Counted from the first letter of the stretch, positions 1 through 11,910 are shown. The stretch is DNA of 64,000 bases from Ciona savignyi (GCA_000149265.1 CH002834.1:982131-1046130); one strand, 5' to 3'. Numbers and translations are program-made. The notes: generated from the letters alone by a model not told the origin.

Positions 1-254
1 AAACGTGCTATCCAAGAAATGTTTGGAACAGATTAAAGAATTTTGTAGTAAACCTTGCCTGAATACAGTGTTTTAATGTGTTTAACAAAATCTCCATCAT
101 ACACTGCAAAAACAACGGTTATACAACGACTGGTACGAGTTAATTTTTTTATTGTCAAGCTAAGTTTCAATCCATCGATGGGCTCGTTCACAAGACCGTT
201 TTTTTATATATAATTTTTTATATAATATATGAATCCGTTGCGCTAACCTTGCAG

Positions 255-365
255 ACATACGACCGTTCATCGTACGAGTTGTGTTTAACCACCACTATTT
301 GTAAAACACATTTTGTATGCTATATATTTATGCGAGCCGGGTCTCTAACCACAACTTGTATATTT
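255..365 (-). repeat. dispersed repeat, inverted copy upstream of exon 1 of first sulfotransferase gene
   Basis: The reverse complement matches 3135-3245 closely (shared blocks such as acaagttgtggttag and tttacaaatag) and the piece after the gap at 62107-62275. The two copies at 255-365 and 3135-3245 face each other across the first coding exon. This looks like the terminal part of a non-autonomous DNA transposon family. Confidence 0.6.
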
Positions 366-1068
366 TTACACCAAGTAATGCATTAAAAAGGAAAAATAAA
401 AAAATTATACGACAAAATTATACCTTTACAATACCGCATCCGCTATTCCTTGTAAGTTTACTCTATAGTTTTAAATCAAAATAACAAATCAACCTAAAAA
501 ATAATACCAAATCAAACACGATTTAAAACGTACACCTTAACTATTACTTATCCAAAAAAAAAACTGCTGCGTCCTTGGTGGCAGCCTAACTCATTGAGTA
601 CTTTACAAATCAAAACGTACATAAAAGGACAAATCGTTGAAACGAAATGTTACAAAAATTAATGAACCATAAACCACCAATGAGCCATAAAAACTACTGC
701 AGCGTTGCAGCAACACCCCTTTTAAAGGGGCATAGTAAAACTGGTCACGCAGGGATATAACGTGAATCGTCTCTGTTGTATTTTCGCCGTGTTATAGCTG
801 CAATAAGTTATACCAGCGCGAACCTTGTAAGGGTTTAAATAGTTATTTGCCTAAAAGTATAAGAAACCCAAAGTCAAACTACTGCAAAGCATGATACTTG
901 GAATTTGCCGATGCGGGAGTAGGCGAACCATATCACAGTTGTAGAATCAATATACCTTCCGTTACGTATGTCAACAAGTAGCAAGTACTTGCCAATAAAA
1001 AATTATTTTTAAGGGAATATAGCCATATACTGCTCGTTGTATGTACAGTGTGCATTTTTATCTGCAAA
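366..1068. other. 5' flank of first sulfotransferase copy
   Basis: AT-rich non-coding sequence ahead of the first coding exon. It shares no visible similarity with the 5' flank of the second copy (before 13117), so the duplication does not extend upstream or the flank has been replaced. No clear TATA box or other element stands out. Confidence 0.4.
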
Positions 1069-4000
1069 ATGAAGGTTATATACGCCGGTTATAGTAAAAC
1101 CGGTACCAAGACAATGACTGCAGTGTTTCATCAGTTTGGATACAAGACATACGACTGGCTCGAAAACTATTGGTACCTTGGTAAGGAATGGAGAAAAATA
1201 ATTAAAGAAGGGGGAACAGTGGATGATTTTAGAAGAATGTACGACGGCGTCGATGCAATTGTTGATGCTCCTTGCTACTTTTACTGGGAGGAAATTCATG
1301 CAGCTTATCCTGATGCAAAAGTTAGTATAGTTATGTCTGAACTACAAATATACCATCTGTCTATTTGTGGTTGTTGATTAGACTGGTCATTATGGGTCCC
1401 ATTTGGAAAAATGGGACACATATTGTTTTTGTCCTTTTTTTCTTTTTTTTTTTTTCGTCAAACGCTTGACAGGTATGGTTTGTGGACCCAACATCTACCA
1501 AAAGGGGTAATGGAATTACAACAAAACTCGGTAATTTGTTAGACCACATGGTCTAGATATGCAGAAGCCAAAATGTTGAGATATAAAACCAGGGGAATTC
1601 CCCTGGAACGTTAAAACCCAAAACGGTATTTTTTTCAAGAAAATTTGCTTTTTTGGGCATAGCGCTTGAACGACAGCTCCAATTTGAATCAGATTTGGTA
1701 AAATGTAAGTGCATTAGTAACTGATTTACCACTTAAAAGAAATAAAAAAATTACTTAGGAAAATACCCTAAAAAATAAGATTTTGTTGTTAAATCATGAT
1801 TGTGACAACCACGCCATGTCGCCCCGAAATCTACCAGAAGGAAAAATAGAATCGCAATTAAACTTTGGTATTTGTTAGACAACATGATCAAGATATACAT
1901 GAAACCAAAATTTTAGGTAATAAATCTAGGGGAATTCCCCCGGGACGTTACAAACCAAAACGGTATTTTTTTCTAAAAAAAATGACTTTTCTGGGCATAG
2001 CGCTTGAACGGCTGTTACAATTTAAATCAGATTTTCTAAAAAGTAAGTGCATTAGGCACTGATTTAACACTTAAAAGAAATAAAAAAAATACCTGGGGCA
2101 ATACCCTAAAAAATAAGATTTTGATTTTAAATCATGATTGTGACAGACATGCCATGTCTCCCCGATATCTACCAGAAGGAAAATGGAATTGCAATCAAAC
2201 TTTGGTATTTGTTAGACAACATGGTATAGATATGCAAAAACATAAGTTTTGGGTGATAAATTCAGGGGAATTCCCCTGGGACGTTAAAAACCAAAACGGT
2301 ATTTTTTCCAAAATATTAGCTTTTTTGGGGCATAGCGCTTAAACGGCTGCTCCAATTTGAATCAAATTTTTTGGAATGTAAGTGCATTAGTCACTTATTT
2401 AACACTTAGAAGAAATAAAAAAATTACCTAGGGAAATAACTGAAAAATAGGATCTTGTTCTCAAATCATGATTGTGACAAGCATGCCATGTCGCCCCGTC
2501 ATCTACCAAAAGGAGTAATGGAATCGCAATGAAAATTTGACATTTGCAAGAGAACATGGTCTAGATATGCAGAAATCAAAATTTTGGGTAATGAATCTAC
2601 GGGAATTCCCCTGAGACGTTAAAATCCAAAAGTTTTTTTCCAATAAATTAGCTTTTTGGGGCATATAGCGCTTGAACGGCTGCTTTAAATTTGATCAGAT
2701 TTGGTGAAATGTTAGACCATTAGACACTTTGTGCCAATTAAAAGAAAGAAAACATTTACTTAGGGTAATTACGTTAAAAAACGAAGATATGTTCCTGAAT
2801 TATGATTGTGACAGGCATGTCATATCGCATTGACATCTCCAACAAGAAGTCGACAAATCAGATTAAATTTTTAAGAATTGTTACATAACATATGTAAAAA
2901 CAGAAACTTATCTACTAAACCTAGGGGAATTCCCTGAAACCATGAAAAACTAAATCGGGCTGTTTTAGCAATTTAGATTTATTTCACTTCAGCGCTTGAA
3001 AAGAAGGTTTAATTTAAAACATTTGTGGTGAAAATGTTTATAAATTTAAGACGTTTATTCTTTTTTTAACTACACATGCAAAAGAAGTTTGGTTTGATAA
3101 CTATGGGCGTTTATGCTTGCAGAAAACAAACTACATATTCAATGTATAAAATACAAGTTGTGGTTAGGGACCCTGTAGCGTGAATATATGGCATACAACA
3201 TGTGATTTACAAATAGCGGTGGTTAAACACGTGGTTGACACTCTCTAGTTTTAATTGTGTCTGGTACGTAAATTCTCTTAAGCGATTTATATAAACCGGT
3301 TTCGTCTCATAATTAGTAAGGGAAATCCGTTTGTTCGACAATGTATGTATATCAATGTAATTGATGAAAAAGTTAGTGCATTAATACTTATGTCGGGGCA
3401 GGTCTGTTGTGAAAATATCTATACTGTACGTAGAAGAATATATAATGAATGTGTAACATTTCCAGATTATTTTCTCGGCTCGAGATAAAGAAACCTGGGC
3501 TTCAAGCATGATTAGGCAATCAGATTCTCTGATATATGATCCTTGGTTGATTCTGATGGAATTTCTATCATATTCTGGTTGGCAATACTGGAATTATCGT
3601 ACCGACGTTGGTAAGAATGTCAAATGTTTAGCCTTTACGGTATTCGCCTTTGTAATATAGAAAAAATATAATTCCCTCGTTTAGCAAATCTTGTTATCGG
3701 TGCTCCACCTTTTTATCCTTGGAGAAAAGTACACTACAACACACAACGGTGGAAGCGAATGTATAGAAACCACAACGCAGGCGTTCTTCAGGTATGACGC
3801 AAGTGTTCTTGTATTATTGAACAAGACAGGCTAGGATATTGATATTTTGTCACCGTCAATGGGAAACATTACAACGTTTTGGCCGTGCAACCATTTTTTA
3901 GATCTGGGCTTTTATGTATAATCATAATAACCATGGACGTGTTACATTTTACTGTTTTACATTTATTAGAATGCTCCAAAAGACAAGCTGCTGGTGTTCA

Positions 4001-4266
4001 ATTTCAAAGATGGCTGGGGACCCCTGTGTGAATTTCTTGGTGAAGAAGTACCAGACAAACCATTTCCTCGTGCTAACATTGGAGCTTCTCTCATGAGAGA
4101 TTATATGGAAACCCACCCGATCATGATTAGAATGATGAGAGAGATGATGTTTTCACTTGGAGTTATTACTCTTATAGGTGTATATGGAGGGTATAAAATT
4201 TATCGAAACCCGGGAAATATTAAAAGATGTGTCGAAGCTGTGCTAACACGCGTAAAATTTTGGTAA
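1069..4266 (+). CDS. sulfotransferase-like protein, copy 1 (four exons, 266 aa)
   Basis: Exons 1069-1320, 3466-3610, 3685-3791 and 3970-4266 join with GT-AG introns (phases 0, 1, 0) into 266 residues. The N-terminus carries a PAPS 5'-phosphosulfate loop-like YAGYSKTGTKTM. Exon 2 opens with FSARDKETWASS, which fits the RDxxxW 3'-phosphate motif of the Sulfotransfer_4 family, single-domain enzymes common in invertebrate chordates. Residues about 226-246 (FSLGVITLIGVYGGY) form a C-terminal membrane segment followed by a basic tail, so a membrane-anchored enzyme with its tail on the opposite face is likely. The ATG at 1069 is shared with copy 2, and a poly(A) signal AATAAA sits at 4419-4424. Intron 1 (2145 nt) holds a 335-bp tandem array. 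The substrate is unknown. Family assignment is inferred from motifs. Confidence 0.8.
1460..3040 (+). repeat. tandem array of about 4.7 units, period about 335 bp
   Basis: The marker tgtgacaggcatgccatgtc and its variants recur near 1468, 1801, 2139, 2472 and 2808, followed each time by a block with ggggaattcccctggga and then gcatagcgcttgaacggctg. Units differ by point changes and small indels. A single unit recurs at about 61540-61990, and an inverted one at about 15060-15440. The array lies within intron 1 of the first sulfotransferase gene and has no sustained reading frame. Confidence 0.85.
3080..3260 (+). repeat. dispersed repeat end, direct copy of 62107-62280
   Basis: Shares long stretches with 62107-62280 (gtttgataactatggg, then gtggttagggaccctgtagc, then cacgtggttgacactctcta). 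The terminal cacgtggttgacactctctag recurs inverted at 4561-4585 and as a degraded version near 18030-18050, which suggests a conserved element end. Confidence 0.65.
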
Positions 4267-4418
4267 ATTTCTTCTATACATGAAAGACATAAAACTTTAA
4301 GATATTTACACTTCTGTTTTAAAAGTGTCTTTATACTAGCTTAGATATCTGATCGTTCATCTGGTGACTTAAATCCAAACAATAATTGAAAATTTTCATT
4401 GAACTTGCATTGCGAAAC

Positions 4419-4424
4419 AATAAA
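4419..4424 (+). promoter_or_regulatory. poly(A) signal of sulfotransferase copy 1
   Basis: AATAAA lies about 150 bases after the stop codon at 4266 and is the only canonical signal in the 3' flank. Confidence 0.55.
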
Positions 4425-4554
4425 GTACTAACGCGCTGTTAACTCCATGTATCACAAAAACGCACATGGCGTTAAAACAAATTTGTTAATGCCGCGTTAA
4501 CAAATCTATTTCCCAAGCTGGTTCATATTGTTATTCAAGCCTACGATAAAATGA

Positions 4555-4720
4555 ATTTCAACTAGAGAGTCGACACCACGTGTAAATCACCACTATTTTT
4601 AAAACCCCTGTTGAGTGTAAAAAAGCTTTAGTTTTTGCATGCAGAAACAATTTGGTTTCCTGGCTACCTCTTATACAAAGTGTATAATTTGTTTCTGCAA
4701 TCAGAAACTAATGGGTTTCC
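4555..4720 (-). repeat. MITE-like terminal fragment
   Basis: Reverse complement resembles 17885-18050 and the ends at 3235-3260 and 62230-62275 (element end cacgtggttgacactctcta; here read as actagagagtcgacaccacgtg in part). Two copies of the 'cagaaac..aatggggtttcc' block follow. Likely relic of the same family. Confidence 0.45.
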
Positions 4721-6332
4721 CAGTTTATTACGTCTTCTGGCGGCGCCCACTAAACCAGACGTAGCACAATACAAGACTCGTCACAAAACGCGCAACTCCA
4801 GCTTTATCAAGACGTTATTCCAACTTCAACTTTTATTCCACTTTACGTTATGATATTACTAAAGTTTACGGTTTTTAAATATTTTACATAGTAGGCTACC
4901 TTATCAACTTCACTTCTATACACATGACAAATTAATATTAAAACACATGGCCCAATTCAATTTAACTTTGGGAAATGGTGCAACCAGCCACTTCAAAGCT
5001 CCCAAATCTTACACGAGGTATAAATATTGCGCACAACGATAACAATAGGCATTGTTACGCCTAATAGCCCCATTTATAATATTACTCCCCAGTGTATACG
5101 TATGATGAAGTGATTTCAATGTAACACAGTTAACAATTCAAACTTAATATCCATGTTTTCCGAATAAAGTATTCAAGTTATGAATTTACCATTATAACGG
5201 ATTTCCCGTTTTGCTGTTTGTAAGGTCCTTTTGGCCCTTATCAGTTTATTTTATTCACCTACAAATTTTCTTACAATATAAAGTGAATAGTATTCGTTAG
5301 TTTAAAAATATCTGCCGTTATAGAATAACCGGTGTCGAACATTCGCAAAATGTTGGTCGTGCTTATCTCTTGGGTCTTTCGAAAATTTCTCTGACGCAAT
5401 TAATATACGTAGAATTTTCCATGTAGATTTAAACCATATTAGCTAACACCACAAGACGATCTAACTCGATTGGACAATTTTTTTCTTATTATTGTAAAAC
5501 GTAAATGTTACTGAAAACTAGTTTATTTAAAAATCGGTTTCTACTACCTTAGCATTACAAATGTCGTTTTACAACATTTTTAAAGTCTTTAACTAAATCT
5601 CATCGTACTTCTGTGCTTATGTGACTATACGTTCAAGCTTACTTCCTATTCTACTTTACTATGTGTGTAGACAGGAACTCTATTTGAGTAAAATTTGAAA
5701 AAAAACTTGTTGAACGACACATCCTTGCAGTGTTTGGTCGAAAAACGTTTATTTGAAATTTACCATGGTATAGCGTTACCATAGGTCCAATTTATTATGG
5801 ATTTGTCCTACTTTGTTTAAATAAATATATTGTTTTCAGCGGACAAACAAAAACACAAATGGCCCCTTTTTAAATTTTGCTTTATTACATTTAATCTAAA
5901 TATTTATTAAAAATTTAAGTGTACAAGCTTAACGAAAAACGGAATAGTTTCATACAAGTTTAGAACAAGTGACTGGTTAATAATGGATCATTTACCCCAT
6001 TGTATTTGGTATTGTGACGGCATACACTATGATAGTGACGAAATTCCGCTGAATTTTCCACTTAGACGAAGGCATCTTTAATTTTGTGTTCACTGTTTAC
6101 TATTCGGCGTTTACGAAAATGTTTTACCAAGGGACCACACATTGATTTTGTCCATTTTCTTTTGTTATTTCTCCTAAAAGATTAAATTTTAAACATTAAA
6201 ATACCTTACGTGGATCTAAATGCAGCATTCGTTTAATTTGGTTTTACAGGGAAAGCACAATTAAAAATGCAAATTGATTCAAATACAAAATGCGGTCGTG
6301 TGGGCTAATGGTAAACGCAACCCAAACAAATA
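4721..6332. other. non-coding interval with one inverted-repeat partner
   Basis: No gene recognised. The stretch 5222-5490 is the reverse complement of 16770-17320 once a SINE is removed from the latter. The rest is AT-rich sequence with short spurious frames only. Confidence 0.45.
5222..5490. repeat. inverted copy of 16770-17320
   Basis: The shared text includes an ataaccggtg block, the tctctgacgcaatta region and gctaacaccac, all read on the other strand at 16790-17300. The partner is split by a SINE at 16858-17152, so this copy preserves the empty site. Confidence 0.65.
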
Positions 6333-6868
6333 CAGTGGAACCCCGCTTACCTGACCACCCATGGGACCGTCATCAAGCGGTCGCGTTAGCGGGGTGGTCG
6401 TGTTAGTGAATTTTGCTTTGGAGCAAGTTGTCGTCATATGCAGCCAAAACGTCTGCCTTTTTACTATTTTTTTACCAAATGCCATTATTTTTATCAGATA
6501 CTGCAGAATAAATTTAAAACAACTGTTAGTACTAAAATTTATCTTGTAAAAGTCAGTTCTGTTTGCCACAATTTTCTTTTTCTGTGTGTACGCGCTCTTT
6601 TATTCTCATTGTTTTGATCATAAAAGAAATTTAACCTGATTATTTTGGTGACAAAGGCATATTATTTAGCACGTTTGGTCACCTAAGCGGAGTTAAATTT
6701 GAAGTTTTGGACCAAAATATGGCGGTCGTGGTCTGGAAACCGGGGTGGTCGCGTTATTGAAACAGAATACAATGCATTACCATAGTAAATTATTTGGGAC
6801 CGCACTGAAGTGGTCCTAATAAAGGGGTGGTCGTGTTATCGAGGTGGTCTCCAAGCGGGGTTCCACTG
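6333..6868. mobile_element. pogo/Tigger-type MITE, 536 bp, TA target duplication
   Basis: The ends are perfect inverted repeats: cagtggaaccccgctta at 6333 and its complement ending ttccactg at 6868, flanked by TA on both sides (6331-6332, 6869-6870). CAGTGGAACC-type tips with a TA duplication are characteristic of the Tc1/mariner superfamily, especially pogo/Tigger. Sub-terminal 'ggtggtcg(t/c)gtta' motifs repeat inside. No transposase frame is present, so it is non-autonomous. Confidence 0.85.
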
Positions 6869-6870
6869 TA

Positions 6871-7142
6871 TACCGTATTATAGTCCATAAAAGGTCATCA
6901 TAATTGGTTCGAAACCTATGAAAAAACTATATACACATTTAATTATAAGTTCCTGCAATTTTGCAGGGCGGGGTGGCTGACTCACATATAATGAGCCTTA
7001 GAGGGTCTCATGTTAACTTAACGCTACTGATACATATACCGACTTTTGTACAACAACGATCCAAATGATGAGCCTCTTATTAGTCCTTTGAAGTTATAGC
7101 TCGGCAAAAAACGAGCTTCTAGTTAGCCTTGTGTGCAACAGT
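6871..7142. other. short non-coding gap
   Basis: Sequence between the MITE and the 3' end of the 7TM gene. It probably includes the 3' UTR of the minus-strand gene. No clear element is seen. Confidence 0.3.
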
Positions 7143-8107
7143 TTAAACGCTTGTTTCGATGGTTTGAGGTTCAATTGTCGATCTTTGCCGACTTGACGTG
7201 GTGTTTGGTTCCAATTGTGTATGACGTAAGGGTGACTTAACAATATCTTTCCAACATTCGAAAGATAGGAGAAGGGACAGTAAATTGATGAATATGTTTA
7301 CTTCGTACAGCATAAGTGTGATGTTTGTTGGACCGCCAGTGGAAATTGCTTGCTCAGATATGACCGCCGATATAATATTACTCATAAAACACACAAATGC
7401 TACAACCGTCGATCGTCTAATAATGGCCGAGATTCTTCCAGCGTTTACCGCAGAGCTGCATTTTCGTAACAGATAGACAAACATTAAAAGCAACAACAAC
7501 TGACCGATAAGGAAGATGAAATAACCCATGTACACCGGCCATGCATTGTAAAATGAATTGGTGACACATCCCCGAAGTGAGGATTTATTTTCATTAAGCA
7601 CCACGTAAGTTATTCCACATAAGCAATGCAGCCACCATTTGTAACCACCATGCAAACCCAACTGATAACGTTCAGCCAGCTTCTGCAAACTGTTGATGTA
7701 ACTGGGTGTTGGGAAAGAGAGCGTTGTTTAAGCCACACAAATGTGAATATTGCAATTGCAGTAATGGTAGACCCCGCAATTGATATTTTAACAGAAATCG
7801 AACAAGCGAGTGATGATACGTCGCCATAACCGACGTTAAACACCGCTTGGTCTGCAATTAACTTAACGTAAAACACTATGAACGCGCATAAGAATGACGT
7901 ATACACATTTCTAGCATTTCTTTCTATTACGTCATTTTGATTGCGCCACTTTCCGCTTCTTTTTCCGTAAACACAGATCGCTATCACTAGCCACGTAATA
8001 ATGGGTAGGATTATGACATTACATATCTCAGCTATGTACCACTCCGGTTGGATGAAGCGATTCGCAGAAATGACATCAGAAAGAGTAGTGACGTTAGAAA
8101 CTGACAT
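7143..8107 (-). pseudogene. seven-transmembrane receptor-like protein, one frameshift
   Basis: Two overlapping frames (8107-7610 and 7688-7143) together encode a 7TM protein of about 320 residues. The first frame starts with an ATG at 8107, has N-glycosylation sites near its N-terminus and supplies TM1 (VIILPIITWLVIAICVY), TM2, TM3 and TM4 (VISWVCMVV). The second supplies TM5 (GYFIFLIGQLLLLLMFVYLL), TM6, TM7 (NIFINLLSLLLSF) and a Ser/Thr-rich tail. A Cys before TM3 (SLACS) and one in extracellular loop 2 (RGCVT) could form the usual GPCR disulfide. The switch of frame falls around 7610-7630, just after TM4, and no GT-AG intron fits there. It is therefore a one-base indel, either a sequencing error or a real break. 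The receptor class and ligand are not recognised, and no DRY or NPxxY motif is obvious. Confidence 0.6.
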
Positions 8108-9221
8108 TTTGAAGTAATCTAATCAATAATTCAACCTTATTAGAAAAAAACAACAACATCAAAACAACTAAACGAAAAAAATATGTTTAACGTTAAATTT
8201 CAGGGGAATTTAAACATACACGATTTAGACGATAATACACTTTGCTACTGGACTTACAGTTCAAAAGAGCGCCTATGTCATCAAAATCACTCGACTTATA
8301 TTAAACTTTTGTTTTTCTCCCTTTATAATAAAATCTTATTTTCTTTTAAAACTTTTTATAAGTAATTCCAAAGCGTTCAACGCTTCACGCATCTCATCTT
8401 TTCCGAGTTTCCTGGTTTCGATTTCAGAAGCTCTTATAAAGTACCGACATCGTATTTGAGATGTATGACGTCATATTCCCAGGAAGAAGGTTTACTGTTT
8501 TAGTGAATTGAATGCGCTGGGATTAGTTTCAAGTAAATTAGCCATTTTTGGGCAGTTCCAGTAAATTTTAAGCCGAGAGATCAAAAAGAAAATTCCCCAT
8601 ATCCGGACGGTTGTAGTTTTAAAACTGTTCGAAAGCAAGTTGGTTTTGTTCTCTGGCGAGACATTTAGGGGTATAGGATTAACACCTGTAAAACGTGTGA
8701 TTTCATTAAACTACAAGTGGTATGTCTTTAATTCTAAATAAGAATCCTTAAGCCCAGGGAATTATTGAGTTTGACCAAACTTGAAGAGACGTCTCACTCA
8801 TACCAAACACAGGGACACAGCTTTGATGTTTTGACTGTGAGCACGTTGGATAATCTTATGATTACCCATGTGGTAACGACTCTTGCGTTTTCCTATTCAC
8901 CGCGGTAAACATAATTATACTATGTTTTCCAGGAATATTTTGACGAAATACTGTAGCACTGTTTAATTTTGAACTCGTTGCAATAGCTTGCGAAAACACT
9001 GGAATTTAACTCATTGTACATGATTTAGTTAGGGTCATTCTTGACAATTTTTTTATATTAAATCGACAAGTTACATCAACTATTTGTAGATTTGTATCGT
9101 TAATGTTTAATGTAACTTCTCAACTAGGCTCCCAACACCTGCATTTTTCAGAAGTTACGGTATGCTTGCCAACAACTTTATTTATTCGGATTTTGAATGT
9201 CGCATCATTGCTCTTTAGGAG
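8108..9221. other. 5' flank of the 7TM gene and spacer
   Basis: No second gene seen. The region contains TGACGTCA-like palindromes near 8468 and otherwise only AT-rich spacer. Confidence 0.3.
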
Positions 9222-9520
9222 GATAGGATAGGATAATCATGTTTATACCCGTGAATGGGAAAACCAAGGGGGTTAACACACGGGCAATCGTCAGATCACC
9301 TCGCGCCCACCGTCGGGTTACCGGAGCTATTGCAGTGTGTTGTGTATAATAGACACGTTTCTTCATTTTTGGTAGAACCCATTAATCCGCTGGGGTTCAA
9401 GCAATGTCCGTAAAATGCCTTACCCAAGGACACAACCGACTAGCTAGCGACCAGTTTCGCACCTGCAACCTTTCGATTGAAATGCGACGCACTTAACCGT
9501 TTTAGCCAACCGGCCGGACA
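9222..9520 (-). mobile_element. tRNA-derived SINE, near full length
   Basis: Read on the minus strand it starts with a tRNA-like head containing gcggttaagtgcgtcgc-type A-box and ggttgcaggtgcgaa-type B-box sequences, continues through the conserved cggttgtgtccttgggcaag body, and ends in a GGATA/TATCC pentamer tail (9222 onward). This is one copy of a family with more than a dozen members in the window, about 300 bp long. Confidence 0.85.
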
Positions 9521-9896
9521 ATCTTTATAATTTTATTGTAGAGGGGAGAATGGCGGGAACAAGTTTGGTGAAATGGAGATTTTCAAATTGACTGAACAAG
9601 GAGCCGCCGGGTTATATATACAATCGCCATAACTTATAATAAACGTAAACATAAACACGAGCTTGCTTCGAATAAATTATCCTGCTAGCCAAAACATTAA
9701 TTCCCGACTTACTAACTCGATACTTAGAAAAACTGGTTCTTGTGGTGAAATACGTCATAATGGGGAAAACTGAAATAATCGAGAATTATAATTCCCTATG
9801 AAATCGATCGATTACACATGGGGATGATAAAACCTTATACATTTAACAAATTTTAATTAAACAGACATTTTCCTAACGATTCTGACATTGGTTTTA

Positions 9897-10846
9897 GGGG
9901 AAGAGTGGGTAAAATGGGCCCTTTAGTTGCAAATCGGATTTTTTACTGATATTAAGCCCGCTGGACTTAAGTTTTTCATGTGGTATCACCTAATACCAAA
10001 GTCTTCACACATAACATGTTAACTTTCTAATAATTTTTGCTAAATATATTTTATCAATAAAGAAAAATATTTCGTTAGTGGCCCATTTTAGACAAGGGTG
10101 TAGTCTAAAATGGGCCCCGGCCCGTTTTCGATATTAACATTTCGCTAGATAACAGTATCAATACTCGCTTCCCATATAAACAATGTTATTACTTTTCTTT
10201 TTATGATGTAGTTTTTTTTTTAATTTAACACTTTGGATTACAGCAATTACTTGTTATTTAATACCCAGTTACTAGTATACTAATGCAATAACACCTTGCT
10301 ACTTTAGTGGAAGCATAACTATCAATTCATGTTATTAATAGCATTTAGAAAACCTGTTTAGTTTAATTTGAAACACATAATATGACTGTTAGTGCTAAGT
10401 CTAGCCCTTTAGTACTGTTAATGCTAAGTCTAGCCCCGTTAGTTACCAAATGAACACAGGGGGCCCATATTAGACAGGTGCCAACATACGACTTAAAATC
10501 TCTATAAAAAATTCTTTAAAAAATAAGTTTTATTACTACCAGTAAAAGTAGGTCTAGGCTATATAGTTCTATTTAACTACAGTAAAAGTTATTTTAGTAT
10601 TTGCTCTTTTCTATTATATATTAGCAGAAAACAAAAATTGCAAATTTAGATTCAGACCTTCTCAAACCGAAATAACTACAGAAAACATTGAGTTTGGTGA
10701 TTTCACGCTCAAACTTCGGTTTGGAGATTCCATAATTTGATATACTGACACTGGTTCTTGCAGAAAATTTTATTCTTCAAAATATATTGAAAATTGGAGG
10801 GGGGCCATTTTACCCACGTGGCCCATTTTACCCACTTTTCCCCTAT
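9897..10846. mobile_element. DNA transposon relic with GGGGAA...TTCCCC ends, about 950 bp
   Basis: The left end aggggaagagtgggtaaaat (9896 onward) is matched by the inverted right end attttacccacttttcccct (to about 10847). Inner copies of aaaatgggcccc occur near 10108 and an inverted partner gggggcccatattag near 10460. There is no transposase frame. The superfamily is not certain and a target duplication is not clear. Confidence 0.75.
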
Positions 10847-10847
10847 A

Positions 10848-11400
10848 GATGATGGTTTACAAAAATCAAATGAAAATAGATATTTTGTGGTACTTTTTTT
10901 AATATTGAACCAAAAAATAGATCAAAGTTCCCGGAATATAAGCCATAGTGAAAATTAGTAAAATATCGTAAAATATCTGTGGAATATATTAAGAAATTTA
11001 CCATACCCGCCTGTTTTATGAAAGGTAATGATTGGTATATATAGTTAGTTTAAGGAGTTATAATGGTTATATTATAACTTTTTTTCTGTAAAATTTCTGT
11101 AAATGGGAAAATATCTTATCTTACGGCAAATGTCAGCTTATACTTCGTGCCCGCCCTCTCGTTAAAGGCGTTATTACAGTGTGTTATTTTGTAGTATTTG
11201 AGACGTTGTCTGCCACATTTAGAGTCCAACCTATTATAATCCACCAAATTCCGGCGAAGCCCTTTTCAAAGGACTTCACAGCCTCAATAAGCGGATGGGA
11301 GCTCGGTCGATTGTCAAATAAATTTCATTATCTAAAGATAACAATGAGTATGCCCATTGCTTATATTCAATTACCGAGTCCGTTATATTTATATTTTGCA
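10848..11400. other. spacer without gene
   Basis: AT-rich, no long frame and no strong repeat structure seen. Confidence 0.3.
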
Positions 11401-11714
11401 TGTACAACCATTGTAAGATTTATCATCGCCCTTATTGTATATATTTACATCGATGTCACGACGGAATAAGATCGCTATAGTATTCCTATTTTCCCACCAT
11501 TTCACCAAAGTATAAAACGCTCGTTTTTTACCGCCTGATCATTATGGTGAGTTAACGGTCCTTTCATAGTTTTAGTTAGTATGTTTTGGAATAGTCGGTG
11601 ATTTATAAGATATGTATGACGTATTTGGCTCCTGTCTAGTCACATTTTGATAAATATTGTTTTCATTTCTTAAATTAGGTAAATTTGTGATCATTTAATT
11701 GTACATATATATAC

Positions 11715-11774
<60 letters not shown>

Positions 11775-11910
11775 ATTTTTTTCTTAGAAAACCGTTATTT
11801 ACAAGACTTTTCGTTCCCGCAATCATTCCCGTGTCATTCCGAATAAATTAACATCTTTTGGCGTAATTTTAACCTCTAAATAAGATAAACCGTCTGAGCA
11901 TACAATAAAC
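11400..11910 (+). repeat. direct duplicate of 18065-18510 with expanded TA microsatellite
   Basis: Matches 18065-18510 in the same orientation (for example tataaaacgct and gtatgttttggaat blocks, gacgt..tttggctcctgt). The two copies bracket sulfotransferase copy 2. The copy here holds an (AT)n run at about 11703-11776, where the other copy has only tacatatatt, so the microsatellite expanded after duplication. Confidence 0.75.
11703..11776. repeat. (AT)n microsatellite
   Basis: Uninterrupted stretches of TA dinucleotides, preceded by three tatatacat units. Confidence 0.95.

Noticed and set aside
1009-1299. Minus-strand frame of 96 codons over sulfotransferase exon 1 (and its twin at 13093-13347)
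   Set aside because: Exact antisense shadow of a conserved coding exon; present in both copies only because the exons are alike.
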